37,614 nucleotides of DNA from Deltaproteobacteria bacterium UBA4427 (GCA_002390675.1 DGPZ01000076.1:1-37614); one strand, 5' to 3'. Positions 7,890 to 16,917 are shown, counted from the stretch's first letter. Program-made: numbers and translations. Notes: generated by a model from the sequence alone, not told the origin.

Positions 7890-9193
7890 TAGTTCGCTAC
7901 TCCAGGCGGAATCTGCCGCGCGCTCAACCCCGCGTCGACCTCGACACGCGGCAATTCAATCCGCACTCGCGCACCGCCCTCTTCAGCGGCTTCGAGGGAT
8001 AAGGCGCCCCCATGATCTTCGACGATGCGGCGCGCCAGGAAAAGACCGAATCCACTTCCTTTCGATTTCGTCGTAAATCCGGGTTGAGAGATTTTTTCGA
8101 GGTCTTCCGTTGCGAAGCCCGGCCCCTGGTCGGTGACCACCAATAATCCAAAGTCGCCGTTCGCCCCGTACTCGACAACCCCACTCCCGCTTCCCTCCAT
8201 CGCCTCAACGCCATTGCGCATCAGGATGACGAGAAGTTCGGATAGAGGGGCTTTATCGATCGCAACGTGCAGTGTTTCGCCGCCCGCCGCCGGATGAATA
8301 CGCCACGACACGCCCGGACTCGCGCTGAACACTTCGTTATGCGCGGCATCAACAACATCCTGCACAGAGGCGGCCGGGCCGACATCTCGAGCCTGAGCAC
8401 TGGTTCCCGCCGCGCTCGAAAGCGTCGCCGCTGAAGGAGATGACTCCGCCAGCGTGAGCCGTGCGAGCTTTTCTAGGTCATCAATCGCCGCATGCAGGCC
8501 CTTGACCGCGGCGCGGGAGCCAACTCCCTGATCCAAGTTGGGCTCAATCAATGACACAAAGCCCCGCAGACTATGCACAGCGTTCTTCAGTCCGTGTGCC
8601 AATCGCGCAACGTTCTCACCGACCCGTGAGATGACCCGCTCATCTTCCAGTTCACGCTGGAGCGCGTCCAACCGCTCGCCCAGTTCCTCACCTTGCGTCG
8701 CGAAAGCGATCTCGCCCGCGATTCGTCTCCGGGCCATAGCACCGCCCAAGACTCCGATCGCGGCCACCAACACAGACTCGACCAACAACAAGCCGAGGGT
8801 GGCTTCGGCTCGGGCGATTCCTGCGATCGCGATCATGACAACCAGCGCATTTCCTGTAACCCATGCCACGCCGCGAGGTCCCATCGAAAGTACTGCAACG
8901 ACGATTTCGAGGATGAACGCAGCGATGAATGGTGATCCGAGCCCACCCGTCCAGACCGCGAAGGCACCCCAACCGATCATCCCAAAGGTGGGCGAGAGAA
9001 TCGAAGCCACACGGGCCAATCGTGGGACGCGGCTTGCCAGCGTTATGCACAAGACCGCTCCCACGAAGATCGCAAGTAGTCCGGGAAGCAGCCCACCTTC
9101 TTGAAGCTTCGGCTGAACGAGCGCCGAAGAGAGGCCGCCAATAACTAGAACGAGTGGGCGTAAAAGCACTGCGCGCTCGAGAGTACGATTCAT
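7889..9193 (-). CDS. Membrane sensor histidine kinase
   Basis: Sensor partner of the adjoining sigma-54 regulator, 434 residues. Residues about 10-155 form six hydrophobic segments with very short loops, so sensing is likely within the membrane. A short coiled coil (about 168-190) leads to the H-box LAHGLKNAVHSLRG with His200. The HATPase domain follows, with N-box MRNGVEAM, G1 DQGPGF and G2 GSGFGLFLA. The sequence between H-box and N-box has a long Ala/Ser-rich insert (about 250-275). The layout resembles ZraS/AtoS/NtrB-type kinases that pair with NtrC-like regulators. ATG at 9193 has only a weak SD (AGAGG). The signal sensed cannot be deduced. It may follow the small 61-codon frame upstream through an ATGA overlap. 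Confidence 0.93.
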   Translation of the reverse strand: MNRTLERAVLLRPLVLVIGGLSSALVQPKLQEGGLLPGLLAIFVGAVLCITLASRVPRLARVASILSPTFGMIGWGAFAVWTGGLGSPFIAAFILEIVVAVLSMGPRGVAWVTGNALVVMIAIAGIARAEATLGLLLVESVLVAAIGVLGGAMARRRIAGEIAFATQGEELGERLDALQRELEDERVISRVGENVARLAHGLKNAVHSLRGFVSLIEPNLDQGVGSRAAVKGLHAAIDDLEKLARLTLAESSPSAATLSSAAGTSAQARDVGPAASVQDVVDAAHNEVFSASPGVSWRIHPAAGGETLHVAIDKAPLSELLVILMRNGVEAMEGSGSGVVEYGANGDFGLLVVTDQGPGFATEDLEKISQPGFTTKSKGSGFGLFLARRIVEDHGGALSLEAAEEGGARVRIELPRVEVDAGLSARQIPPGVAN

Positions 9194-9375
9194 GTCGTCG
9201 TCGCCCTCTGCTGGGCCAGGATATCTTGCGAGCCGCTCCCCCGACTGCTCTTCCGATTCACTGTCCTCGTCTCCGCATCATTAGCCTGTTTGATCACCCA
9301 GAATGTCGCGAAACCCAACCCAAGACGCACGAAAGCCCCGACCGAAAGATCGAGGCCCCCTTTTTTCTCAGGCAC
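9190..9375 (-). CDS. Possible small single-span membrane protein
   Basis: A 61-codon frame from GTG 9375 that ends in TGA overlapping the kinase start (ATGA). It has one hydrophobic stretch, VGAFVRLGLGFATFWVIK, followed by a polar, Ser/Arg/Thr-rich tail. The overlap with the kinase and the membrane segment are the only support. There is no clear SD and no family I recognise. It could be a small accessory of the sensor, or simply the kinase mRNA leader. Confidence 0.35.
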   Translation of the reverse strand: MPEKKGGLDLSVGAFVRLGLGFATFWVIKQANDAETRTVNRKSSRGSGSQDILAQQRATTT

Positions 9376-9414
9376 CAGCTAAGAGCCGCGAACCATCAGG
9401 CAAGTACCCGATGA

Positions 9415-9726
9415 TTACCAGCGGCTACCACCGCCACCGCCAGAGCCACCGTCACGGCCACCGCCGCCACCGCCACCCGCACGACGCTTTTCCAGTGCCT
9501 CGTTAACGCGCAGAGCGCGACCGCCGTAATCACGGCCCTCCAGCTCGGCGACTGCCTTGTCAGCATCCGCCCCTTCCATCTCGACGAAACCAAAACCGCG
9601 CGATCGGCCTGTCTCGCGGTCGTTTACGACCGCCGAGGACTGAACCGCACCGTAGGTTGCAAAGAGCTCTCGCAGATCGTCGTCTGTCGTGGCCCAGGGC
9701 AGATTACCAACATAAATCTTCTTCAC
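9415..9726 (-). CDS. Gly-rich RRM RNA-binding protein
   Basis: Single RNA-recognition-motif protein of 103 residues. RNP2 is IYVGNL (4-9) and RNP1 is RGFGFVEM (43-50), followed by a Gly-rich tail from about 83 that ends in Trp. Proteins of this shape in cyanobacteria and proteobacteria bind single-stranded RNA and are often induced by cold, and the same may hold here. GTG at 9726 is preceded by GGAG seven bases upstream. The length is typical for the bacterial group. It is the first gene before the kinase/regulator pair on the minus strand, but the roughly 220-base gap to the kinase suggests separate expression. Confidence 0.93.
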   Translation of the reverse strand: MKKIYVGNLPWATTDDDLRELFATYGAVQSSAVVNDRETGRSRGFGFVEMEGADADKAVAELEGRDYGGRALRVNEALEKRRAGGGGGGGRDGGSGGGGGSRW

Positions 9727-10056
9727 GAACTCACTCCGTGCCCGCCTCAGGATTCCGGGTCCCGCTCGGGCGCATATTCGACCTAGCTATTACCTGTGTC
9801 AGAGACTTCTAGAGACTAGCCCGATCAAATTGTCGACGTGGCCTCCAGGATGGAGGACCACGCACCTCGGAGCGAAGATTCTATCGTCGGTAATCTCAAC
9901 CTGCCCCGCTAGGAGGTCAACGTCCTCGCAGCAGAACCGACCGACGGCATGAGCTGCACTTCTAGGCAGATCAAAGGTAGGGGATCAAATACGCTGCCGC
10001 CAAGTACCCCTCTGTAGGGCACGAAAACGGCACCCTACGGCATTCGCCGAGGCTCC
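9727..10056. other. Intergenic stretch without a gene
   Basis: About 330 bases between the lipase-like gene and the RRM gene. No convincing frame is present. It holds AGAGACT repeated at about 9801-9817 and a stem of GTAGGG/CCCTAC at 10014-10038 with a 13-base loop, 18 bases past the lipase stop. The upstream leader of the RRM gene must lie here. Such genes often have long leaders, but no cold-box-like element could be identified. Confidence 0.5.
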
Positions 10057-10812
10057 TTAGTACGAATGGTCGAATTGTTCAGAACGCAAGAATGTGTCGA
10101 CCTGATGCGCAACCGGCTCTGCATTCACGATGAAGGTGTGCGTGTACGGCAATACTATGTGATCGGTCATTCCCTCCAAGCGCGTACTGGCAACGCTGAC
10201 AGTCCCGTCGTGAGGCCCTCGGAGCCATAGCGGTCCTGCGGGGTTGATCCATTCGTCCCCGGCGATTACGCCGAATGGAATCCGCGGCGCAGGAAGCCGC
10301 TGTGGAAGATCGTCCTCCCCGGTTCCGAGTTGGGTCGCGAGTCGCCCCATAATGGGCTCAAGCCAGCCCGTGTCAGCCAAGCGATCTGCGATCTCGCTTC
10401 CTCGATTTGGGGGCGCCAGCATCACGGCTCTGCCCGCATCCGGAAATTCATGGTCGCCGAGGAGTGCGCGCAGCACGAGTCCGCCGAGCGAGTGCGTCAC
10501 GAAATGAACCTGCCCCCTCGCCTGCCCCTCGCGACAGCGTTCGATCGTTGCTCGCACGGATTCAACAGCGTCCTCAATACGGTCGACGCGAGTTTCGTAC
10601 CCGACATTGCAAACTCGGTAGCCCCGCGCCTCTAGCCGCCACTCCAGGATCAGCATGTTATTCCGACTACGCCCTAGACCGTGAAGCAATACTACTGTGT
10701 CGTCGGATTGTATCGCCTCGGCATCACCTCTGACGCCGAAGGCCATCGCGATCGCTGCACCGATCGTCGCTGAACGAAGCCCGAACCGCTTCACGCGATC
10801 ACGCCGGGCCAT
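10057..10812 (-). CDS. Exported alpha/beta-hydrolase, lipase-like
   Basis: Serine hydrolase of 251 residues with a likely Sec signal peptide: Arg/Lys-rich start, hydrophobic core about 14-27, and AEA at 31-33 before a probable cleavage site. The oxyanion region is LLHGLGRS (42-49), the nucleophile elbow is THSLGG with Ser108, and the likely acid and base are Asp202 (GPHDGTVS) and His225 (PYTHTFI). The order and spacing fit small lipases and PGAP1-like esterases, so the substrate is probably an ester lipid or acyl ester in the periplasm. Its ATG overlaps the end of the truncated hydrolase frame upstream by 14 bases, suggesting coupled translation or a recombination junction. No lid domain or Cys pair suggests a narrower assignment. 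Confidence 0.85.
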   Translation of the reverse strand: MARRDRVKRFGLRSATIGAAIAMAFGVRGDAEAIQSDDTVVLLHGLGRSRNNMLILEWRLEARGYRVCNVGYETRVDRIEDAVESVRATIERCREGQARGQVHFVTHSLGGLVLRALLGDHEFPDAGRAVMLAPPNRGSEIADRLADTGWLEPIMGRLATQLGTGEDDLPQRLPAPRIPFGVIAGDEWINPAGPLWLRGPHDGTVSVASTRLEGMTDHIVLPYTHTFIVNAEPVAHQVDTFLRSEQFDHSY

Positions 10813-11245
10813 TGCGTACCTCCAGCGAACTCGGATAACCCGCGAGTGCTGGCTTTGCTAGTTCGGATGCCGCCGTCACCGCCAAGAGCTTAGCCATGTA
10901 ATCAGATTCCGAGGTCAGGCCTCCGGGCCTGTAATAGTCGGTCACGAAGGCCGCAATGCTGGCATCCGCAAGCGTCTGCCCCTCCCAAGCCTCGCGCCCT
11001 GGCTTGATTCCACTGCGCCCGTGAACGAGGACAACCGCGTGCACCGGGGCCGAAGCATTCAGCGGAAAAATCAGCATTTTTACTCCCTTCGGCGGAACAA
11101 TAAGAGGTTTCTGCCTAAACAGAATATCGAAGTCATACGGCGAATTCGTCGCGAAATAGATCTCGCCTTCGTCGATATCGCCAATCACCACGCTCGGCTC
11201 GAGCCAATCGGGGAATTCGGAAAGTCTCGATTCAGCGATGTCCAC
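10799..11245 (-). pseudogene. Truncated dienelactone-hydrolase-family gene
   Basis: A 148-codon frame from GTG 11245. It contains only the front of a dienelactone hydrolase domain: a leading beta region (EIYFATNSPYDFDI), then HAVVLVHGRSGIKPGRE with the oxyanion His-Gly, and VTDYYRPGG. It ends at LEVRNGPA where the family would continue to the nucleophile elbow G-x-C/S-x-G, the acid and the His. All catalytic residues are therefore absent, and it has about half of the usual 250-300 residues. The downstream frame is a different hydrolase, not the missing half. A deletion that fused the two regions is the simplest explanation. A stop immediately precedes the GTG and the SD is weak. A short functional protein is unlikely but not excluded. 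Confidence 0.6.
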
Positions 11246-11266
11246 AGCTCACGTGCTGCATAGAAA

Positions 11267-11908
11267 TCAGCGTACGCGAACCGAAAAGTTCGTCTCTTCG
11301 GGACCTATACGAGCAAGGAACTCGTCACGTGCAGCTGGCGCCGGAACGTCGCAATCCGCCAGGAAGTCGGCGGACCAAAACCGCTCCCAGCTCGGGAAGA
11401 ACTCAGCATATCCGCCGTCGTAGGCCTCGCGACCTGGCCAGCGCATCTTCTGATCTCCGATCGGCGGCGCATTCAAATCCGTCGCGTACCAATAGAGCGG
11501 AAGCCGCCTCCGAAAAAGCCAGCTCCCTTCAATCCGCTCATAGGCATCCCAGTAGAGCATCGTCATGATGACCCACGCATCTCCCGTCTCGTGTTCATTA
11601 CGGCTGTACACGAGGCCGCGCGCGTGATCGGAATCGTCGAACTCGATGATGTGATTACCCGTGACGTGCGCCGTTCCCGTGAACTGCTCGCGCAGAGTCT
11701 GGTCAAACCAGACCTTCAGCGCACGACGCCCCACCGAATCCCGACTGACGCGGACGTCTTCTGGAAATAATCCGCATAACGCGTCGAGGTCGCGCATGTC
11801 CAACCCGAGACAATACTTCGCCACGAGCTGACGGATTGCATCGAGCGACTCGAGGCGATCAAGTCGTTCTTCAATCGGGAGAGACTTCAAATCAGATGAC
11901 GCGGACAT
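11267..11908 (-). CDS. SnoaL-like (NTF2-fold) protein
   Basis: A 213-residue protein of the SnoaL/NTF2-like superfamily, a cone-shaped fold used by dehydratases, isomerases and ring-hydroxylating dioxygenase small subunits. Seen are the opening helix pattern (AIRQLVAKYCLGLDMRDLDA), LFPEDVRV, and the strand THAT-like segment HVTGNHIIEFDDSDHARG, followed by the long strands MTMLYWDAYERI and SWLFRRRLPLYWY. The C-terminal 60 residues are an extension rich in Trp, Phe and Pro. The family includes enzymes of polyketide and steroid metabolism, but no substrate follows from the sequence. GGAG lies seven bases before ATG 11908. It sits 25 bases after topA on the same strand, and may be cotranscribed with it. 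Confidence 0.8.
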   Translation of the reverse strand: MSASSDLKSLPIEERLDRLESLDAIRQLVAKYCLGLDMRDLDALCGLFPEDVRVSRDSVGRRALKVWFDQTLREQFTGTAHVTGNHIIEFDDSDHARGLVYSRNEHETGDAWVIMTMLYWDAYERIEGSWLFRRRLPLYWYATDLNAPPIGDQKMRWPGREAYDGGYAEFFPSWERFWSADFLADCDVPAPAARDEFLARIGPEETNFSVRVR

Positions 11909-11933
11909 AGCCGAACTCCATCGATGGACCCGA

Positions 11934-14738
11934 CTATTTAGCCGCCTTCTTCGCAGCCTTTTTCGTCGCGGCCTTCTTGGCGGCTTTCTTGGCGGCCTTC
12001 TTGCTTGCAGCCTTTTTAGCGGCGGCGGCCTTCTTTTTAGCGGCGGCCTTGTTGGCGGCCGCCTTCTTCTTTGCAGCGGCCTTCGCCTTCGCGGTCAGCT
12101 TCGGCGGGGGAATCTCTTCCACCCATTTATTGTCCTGATAGAGCGCTCGCCAGCCCGTCGTCTTTCCATCCTCTTCAGATGTGACGTACTGCTCTTTCGT
12201 CTTACGAGCGAAGCGGACCATCGACGGCCGCCCCTCATGATCCTTGACCGGCGCGCTCGCCAAGAACTTGTACTTAGGATCGAGTTTATCCTCCACGCTC
12301 TTGATCTCTTCGACCGTGGGAGCCCGCGTTTCGCGATTCTTCGGGAACTGGCTCGCGGCTAGAAAGATGCCGGCCGCGCCATCGCGTAAGAGATAGAAAT
12401 CATCACATTTCTCGCACTTCAGGTGTTCCATCGGAATCGGGTCGACCTTAGGCGGCGCAGGCTCTCCGCTTCGCAGGAGCTTCCGGGTGTTCTTGCACTC
12501 TTCAGCGGTGCACCCGAAATATTTCCCGAAGCGACCGGATTTTAGCTCCATATTCTCGCCGCATTTATCACATTCGAGCATAGGACCGTCGTAGCCCTTG
12601 ATCTGGAAGGTCCCGGCCTCAACTTCAAAGCCGACGCAGTCTGGATTCTTACCGCACACGTGAAGTTTCCGGCCTTCGTCAATGAGATAGCTGTCCATCG
12701 CTGTTTCGCATTTCGGACAATGCCGCTTCTTCATCAGTAGACGCGCTTCGTTCTCGCCCGCCTCATCATCGTCTCCGACCGTCTCGACTTCGTCGCCAGA
12801 GATTAAATTAATAGTGCTCTTGCAACGTTCCTTAGGCGGAAGCGCGTAGCCAGAGCAGCCGAGGAAAACTCCGGTACTCGCTGTGCGAATCTGCATGGGG
12901 CGTTCGCATTTGGGACACTTGACATCCGTATCCGTCGGCGAATTCTTGCGCATACCCTTCGACTGATCCTCGGCCAAGATCAGCTGCGCACGAAAGTCTT
13001 TATAGAAGTCGCCTAAGACCTTCTTCCATTGCTTCGAGCCAACCGCAACTTCATCGAGTGCTTCCTCAAGACCGGCGGTAAAGCCGTAGTCCATGAGATC
13101 ACCGAAATTATCGACGAGCCGCTCGGTCACGATCTCGCCCATCTTCTCGGCGTAGAAGCGTCGATTGTCGAGGCAGACATAGCCACGGTCCTGGATCGTC
13201 GAAATAATCGAGGCATATGTCGAGGGTCGACCGATGCCGCGCTTTTCAAGCTCCTTAACAAGACTCGCTTCACCAAATCGCGGCGGCGGCTTCGTGAAAT
13301 GCTGCTTCGGGTCGAGCTGTTCGAGCATTAGGCGTTCGCCAATTTGAACATCGGGCAGCTGAACATTGCCGTCGCCCTTGCCAGTCGGAGGCTGAACTTT
13401 CGTATAGCCCTCGAACACAAGAATTCGGCCGCGAGTCTTCAGTTCATATGCACTCGCCGTCACAGTGAGATTCGTCGAGAGATACTCTGCGGGCGTCATC
13501 TGACACGCAACAAATTGTCGCCAGATCAGGTCGTAGAGCCGTTCCTGATCTCGTTCCAGCCCCCCTACTGTCCCCGGCTTAACCTCGACACTCGACGGAC
13601 GGATCGCCTCATGCGCTTCCTGCGCACCTTCTTTGCTCGAATACGACTTCGGCTCTTCGGGCAAATAACGTGGCCCAAAGTCAGAACCGATTAGATCCCG
13701 ACAGGATCCCACCGCTTCTGCAGAGAGGTTCGTCGAGTCGGTTCGCATGTATGTAATGTGCCCGGCTTCGTAGAGCCGCTGGGCCAGCATCATGGTCTTT
13801 TTGACGCTGAATCCGAGACGCGTGCTCGCAGCCTGTTGCAGAGTCGAGGTGATATACGGCGCGCCGGGCCGGGTCTTCGTCGGCTTATCCTTGCGGTCCG
13901 TAACATCGAAGTCCGCGACCTCGAGAATACGCAGTGCAGCATTAGTTTGCTCTTCGCTCGTCGGACGGAAGTTCTCGCCATTATGTTTGGCGACTTCAAA
14001 ACGGATCTGTTCTTTCTTGGCAGTCAGGGTATCCGCGTGAATCTCCCAGAACTCCTCGGGAATAAACGCGCGAATCTCCCCCTCGCGCTCGGCGATCAGA
14101 CGCACAGCGACGGACTGAACCCGCCCGGCCGATAAGCCGCGGGCGAGCTTTGCCCAAAGCAGCGGTGACAGCATGTAGCCGACGACCCGGTCGAGGAAGC
14201 GACGCGCCTGCTGCGCGTTCACCCGGTGGATGTCGAGCTCGCCAGGATCTTCGAAGGCCGCCTGGATCGCAGCCTCAGTGATCTCGTTAAACACGACTCG
14301 CTTGAACCGTTTGTCGTCACCACCGATCACTTCTCGGAGATGCCAGGCAATGGCCTCTCCTTCGCGATCGAGATCTGTTGCGAGGTAGACGAGGTCCGCG
14401 TCCTTCGCGAGCTTCTTCAGATCGCTCACGACCTTCTCTTTGCCGGGCAGAATTTCGTAATGGGCCTCCCAATCTTTGTCGGGATTGATACCCATACGCG
14501 CGATGAGAGCCTTCTGAGCCTGCTCTTTCTTGTGCTTCTCGCGCTTGCCTTCGGGCATCTTGCGCGTCTTAGCAGCAGCCGCGGCCCGCGCCTTTGGGTC
14601 GACTTTCTTTCCGGATCCGCTTGTGGGCAGATCCCGGATATGACCGACGGAAGACTTTACGATGAAGTCCCTACCGAGATATTTATTGATCGTCCGTGCC
14701 TTGGCCGGCGATTCTACGATGACGAGCGACTTCCCCAT
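11934..14738 (-). CDS. topA: DNA topoisomerase I (type IA)
   Basis: Relaxes negative supercoils by single-strand passage. The TOPRIM domain has IVESPAKA with Glu9 and TDLDREGE (121-128). The catalytic domain has the nucleophile Tyr330 in HITYMRTDS and GRPSTYASI. Four C-terminal zinc-ribbon units follow: 608-639, 674-701 and 723-748 with four Cys each, and one from 775 that keeps only its first Cys pair. The last 54 residues (881-934) are a histone-H1-like Lys/Ala tail, as in several actinobacterial and myxobacterial TopA proteins, where such tails aid processivity. At 934 residues it is somewhat longer than E. coli TopA (865). ATG 14738 begins the conserved MGKSLVIVESPAKA. The gene has a leader of up to 375 bases shared with the divergent MFS gene. 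Confidence 0.97.
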   Translation of the reverse strand: MGKSLVIVESPAKARTINKYLGRDFIVKSSVGHIRDLPTSGSGKKVDPKARAAAAAKTRKMPEGKREKHKKEQAQKALIARMGINPDKDWEAHYEILPGKEKVVSDLKKLAKDADLVYLATDLDREGEAIAWHLREVIGGDDKRFKRVVFNEITEAAIQAAFEDPGELDIHRVNAQQARRFLDRVVGYMLSPLLWAKLARGLSAGRVQSVAVRLIAEREGEIRAFIPEEFWEIHADTLTAKKEQIRFEVAKHNGENFRPTSEEQTNAALRILEVADFDVTDRKDKPTKTRPGAPYITSTLQQAASTRLGFSVKKTMMLAQRLYEAGHITYMRTDSTNLSAEAVGSCRDLIGSDFGPRYLPEEPKSYSSKEGAQEAHEAIRPSSVEVKPGTVGGLERDQERLYDLIWRQFVACQMTPAEYLSTNLTVTASAYELKTRGRILVFEGYTKVQPPTGKGDGNVQLPDVQIGERLMLEQLDPKQHFTKPPPRFGEASLVKELEKRGIGRPSTYASIISTIQDRGYVCLDNRRFYAEKMGEIVTERLVDNFGDLMDYGFTAGLEEALDEVAVGSKQWKKVLGDFYKDFRAQLILAEDQSKGMRKNSPTDTDVKCPKCERPMQIRTASTGVFLGCSGYALPPKERCKSTINLISGDEVETVGDDDEAGENEARLLMKKRHCPKCETAMDSYLIDEGRKLHVCGKNPDCVGFEVEAGTFQIKGYDGPMLECDKCGENMELKSGRFGKYFGCTAEECKNTRKLLRSGEPAPPKVDPIPMEHLKCEKCDDFYLLRDGAAGIFLAASQFPKNRETRAPTVEEIKSVEDKLDPKYKFLASAPVKDHEGRPSMVRFARKTKEQYVTSEEDGKTTGWRALYQDNKWVEEIPPPKLTAKAKAAAKKKAAANKAAAKKKAAAAKKAASKKAAKKAAKKAATKKAAKKAAK

Positions 14739-15113
14739 GCTCTCGGTCTGACTCCGCGCTGTTGTTCAAATTGCGCTGTTGATTCGTGTGAACGCTTGGG
14801 GTGCGTACCCGTTCGCGTCCTCGCCGGTCGAATGCCGGAATCGGATGCGAAGCTAATTTTCTTGAGACACTGATTTCCGCCCCCACCCCCCGGCGGATTA
14901 TCCGGTTAGCACACTCCCCCCGGTGCTCGGCAAGTCCCGACACCCTCAATTAGTGATGCTACTTCCCCTCTACTCAATAAAAATACTCTCTCGCTCGACA
15001 GAGTTGGAGCATTTTGGCGCGGCCTGCACTGGATTTGCCATTCGTCCACTGAAGACGGAGAATCCGCCCTCGCGCCCGCCCTTTTTACGCCTGAGCGCCC
15101 TGCGGGAATCCCA
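14739..15113. other. Divergent intergenic region between topA and the MFS gene
   Basis: 375 bases without a convincing gene. It should contain the promoters of topA (minus) and the MFS transporter (plus). GGATAATCC at 14895-14903 reads GATAAT on the minus strand, a possible -10 for topA about 160 bases upstream of its start, but no matching -35 is present. An AT-richer patch (about 14950-14995) lies nearer the MFS side. Confidence 0.4.
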
Positions 15114-16352
15114 ATGTCCAGATCATCAGATGGATCCGCCGGCTCTCGGCGTGCGAGCCGAATTGCGCGAAATCCTGCGCTTCTCTGCCTGCACCAGGCA
15201 CTGATGATGACGCTGTTCCCTATGGCGATCCTCACGATCTTCCAAAGGGATCATCTCGGTCTCTCATTCGCGGAAGTCATGATCGTCCAGGCAGCTTTCG
15301 GGGCATCTCTTGCACTATTCGAGTTCCCTTCCGGTTACCTCGCCGACCGCATCGGTTATCGCAGCACCATGATCGCTGCCTCCTGGATAGCGATTGTCTC
15401 GTGGTGGGTCTATTCACTCGCGACTGGCTTCTGGTCCGTGATTGCTGCCGAAATTATGATGGGTGCCAGCCTTTCGCTCGTGTCGGGAACGAACTCAGCC
15501 ATGCTCTATGAGTCACTGGATGAGCAGGGCCGATCAGAACACTTTGGACGTTGGTTTGGGCGCACGCGATTTTGGGCACAAATGTCCGAGGGAAGCGCTG
15601 CACTCGCAGGTGGTCTGCTTTTCACACTGTCCGCCGTTCTGCCCTTCCAAATCATGATCTTCGTTTGGATTCTCAATCTCGGCGTATCGATCGCATTAGT
15701 CGAGCCGCATTACGCGAAGCATCGGCCGGAATCGGCCCTCGCACACGTTCGTTCTCTCATCAGCTTCGTAGCCCTAGACGCACCACGATTGCGAGCGCTC
15801 TTCGCGGTCGGCGTAGCGATCGGCGTCGCCAACTTCATTCCCGTTTGGCTTGTCCAGCTCTACGCCACGGATGCCGGCATTCCCATTTCGTGGCTGGGAC
15901 CTATCTGGGCTGCGGCGAATTACATTGTCGCACTCGGCTCGGCCGCCAGTGCTCCGGCCGGCGCACGATTCGGGCTCATTGGCGTCCTGCTCGCTTGCTG
16001 CGGCCTCATCGCCGTCGGCTATTTCGGAATGGGGCTCACCACTGCGTGGTGGGGCTTCGCGTTCTATTTCGCTTTCAACCTGAGCCGCGGCATATCGGGT
16101 CCGATTCTCGCCCATGCCGAGCAAGAGGAGATTCCCTCAGGCGACCGCGCGAGCCTGGTTTCGCTGCGCAGTCTGCTCTTTCGTCTTGCCTTCATCGGCC
16201 TCGGGCCTGCCGCCGGTGCAATGATCGACGGGCATGGACAACATCCGGTCCTGATCGGGCTGGGCGGGATACTCGTGACGACGGCGGTCCTCGGATGCCT
16301 CCTGCTCTCGCGCGCGCCGGCGTCACTTACGGATGTCCCATCGAGAGCCTGA
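15114..16352 (+). CDS. Major facilitator superfamily transporter
   Basis: A 412-residue inner-membrane transporter with about eleven to twelve hydrophobic segments, driven presumably by the proton gradient. The motif-A loop between segments 2 and 3 is seen as GYLADRIGYRSTM, and an acidic/aromatic central region (MLYESLDEQGR) follows segment 4, as in members related to drug exporters of the YxiO/Tet type. A cytosolic loop at about 205-220 divides the two halves. ATG 15114 has only a weak SD (GCGGGA). Its terminal codons overlap the region upstream of crcB on the same strand, so it may head that transcript. The substrate cannot be deduced from the sequence. Confidence 0.88.
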   Translation: MSRSSDGSAGSRRASRIARNPALLCLHQALMMTLFPMAILTIFQRDHLGLSFAEVMIVQAAFGASLALFEFPSGYLADRIGYRSTMIAASWIAIVSWWVYSLATGFWSVIAAEIMMGASLSLVSGTNSAMLYESLDEQGRSEHFGRWFGRTRFWAQMSEGSAALAGGLLFTLSAVLPFQIMIFVWILNLGVSIALVEPHYAKHRPESALAHVRSLISFVALDAPRLRALFAVGVAIGVANFIPVWLVQLYATDAGIPISWLGPIWAAANYIVALGSAASAPAGARFGLIGVLLACCGLIAVGYFGMGLTTAWWGFAFYFAFNLSRGISGPILAHAEQEEIPSGDRASLVSLRSLLFRLAFIGLGPAAGAMIDGHGQHPVLIGLGGILVTTAVLGCLLLSRAPASLTDVPSRA

Positions 16353-16476
16353 CGCGACACTCGGCTGCCCGCGCTCCCCCCGGCTGTCAGCAGGCGATTA
16401 TTCCCCGGACAGATACTGGTTGTATATAGGTATACGTGGGAGCGACTGGCCTTTCAAATCCATATGCTCCGCCTCG

Positions 16477-16917
16477 ATGGAGAGTCCCTCGTCGAATATA
16501 AATCCGACCCCCTCGCCCCTCGCGGAGGCAGTCGCGACCGGCATAGGAGGTGCCGTCGGCGCAAGCGCTAGATGGGCCGCGCAATGGCTCTGGCCATGGT
16601 CAGCGGACCTCGACGCGAAGCACTTATCGATCGTCGACCCGGTACTCGTAATCAACGTCGTTGGCGCGTTTTTCCTGGGCGTCCTCCTCAGTCGGATCGA
16701 ACGCGTGACACCCCACCCACTCCTGCGGCCCTTCCTGGCCGTCGGCGTGCTTGGCACTTTCACAACCTGGTCATCATTGGTCACCGAGATCACTCTTCTC
16801 GACGCGGCCGGCCTTACCGAAGAAGCGTTTTTCAAGCTAGGGCTCTCGCTCGTGCTTGGGCTTCTAGCGTTCGTCGCGGGGCAGAGACTCAGCCGAGACC
16901 GGGGGGCTTTCTTATGA
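16477..16917 (+). CDS. crcB: Fluoride channel subunit CrcB/Fluc, first copy
   Basis: Small four-helix membrane protein that exports fluoride as a dual-topology or paired dimer. Family signatures are GGAVGASARW, INVVGAFFLG (polar Asn at the helix break) and LGTFTTWSS (the Na+/Phe-box region). From ATG 16477 it has 146 residues, near the usual 125-130 plus a Ser/Pro-rich head. A frame extending back to 16333 overlaps the MFS gene and adds sequence unlike the family. Its stop overlaps the ATG of the second copy (ATGA at 16914-16917), so the two are translated together. Heterodimers of two crcB copies are known from other bacteria, so a paired channel is a fair inference. Confidence 0.9.
   Translation: MESPSSNINPTPSPLAEAVATGIGGAVGASARWAAQWLWPWSADLDAKHLSIVDPVLVINVVGAFFLGVLLSRIERVTPHPLLRPFLAVGVLGTFTTWSSLVTEITLLDAAGLTEEAFFKLGLSLVLGLLAFVAGQRLSRDRGAFL

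Noticed and set aside
10014..10038. Stem GTAGGG/CCCTAC as a terminator for the lipase-like gene.
   Set aside because: The loop is 13 bases and no T-run follows on the minus strand.
14226..14873. 215-codon plus-strand frame opposite the start of topA.
   Set aside because: It is the antisense shadow of strongly conserved topA coding sequence.
16440..16500. GATGG followed by TCC near the crcB start, reminiscent of a fluoride riboswitch.
   Set aside because: It overlaps the chosen start codon and lacks the pseudoknot partner and stems of the crcB motif.
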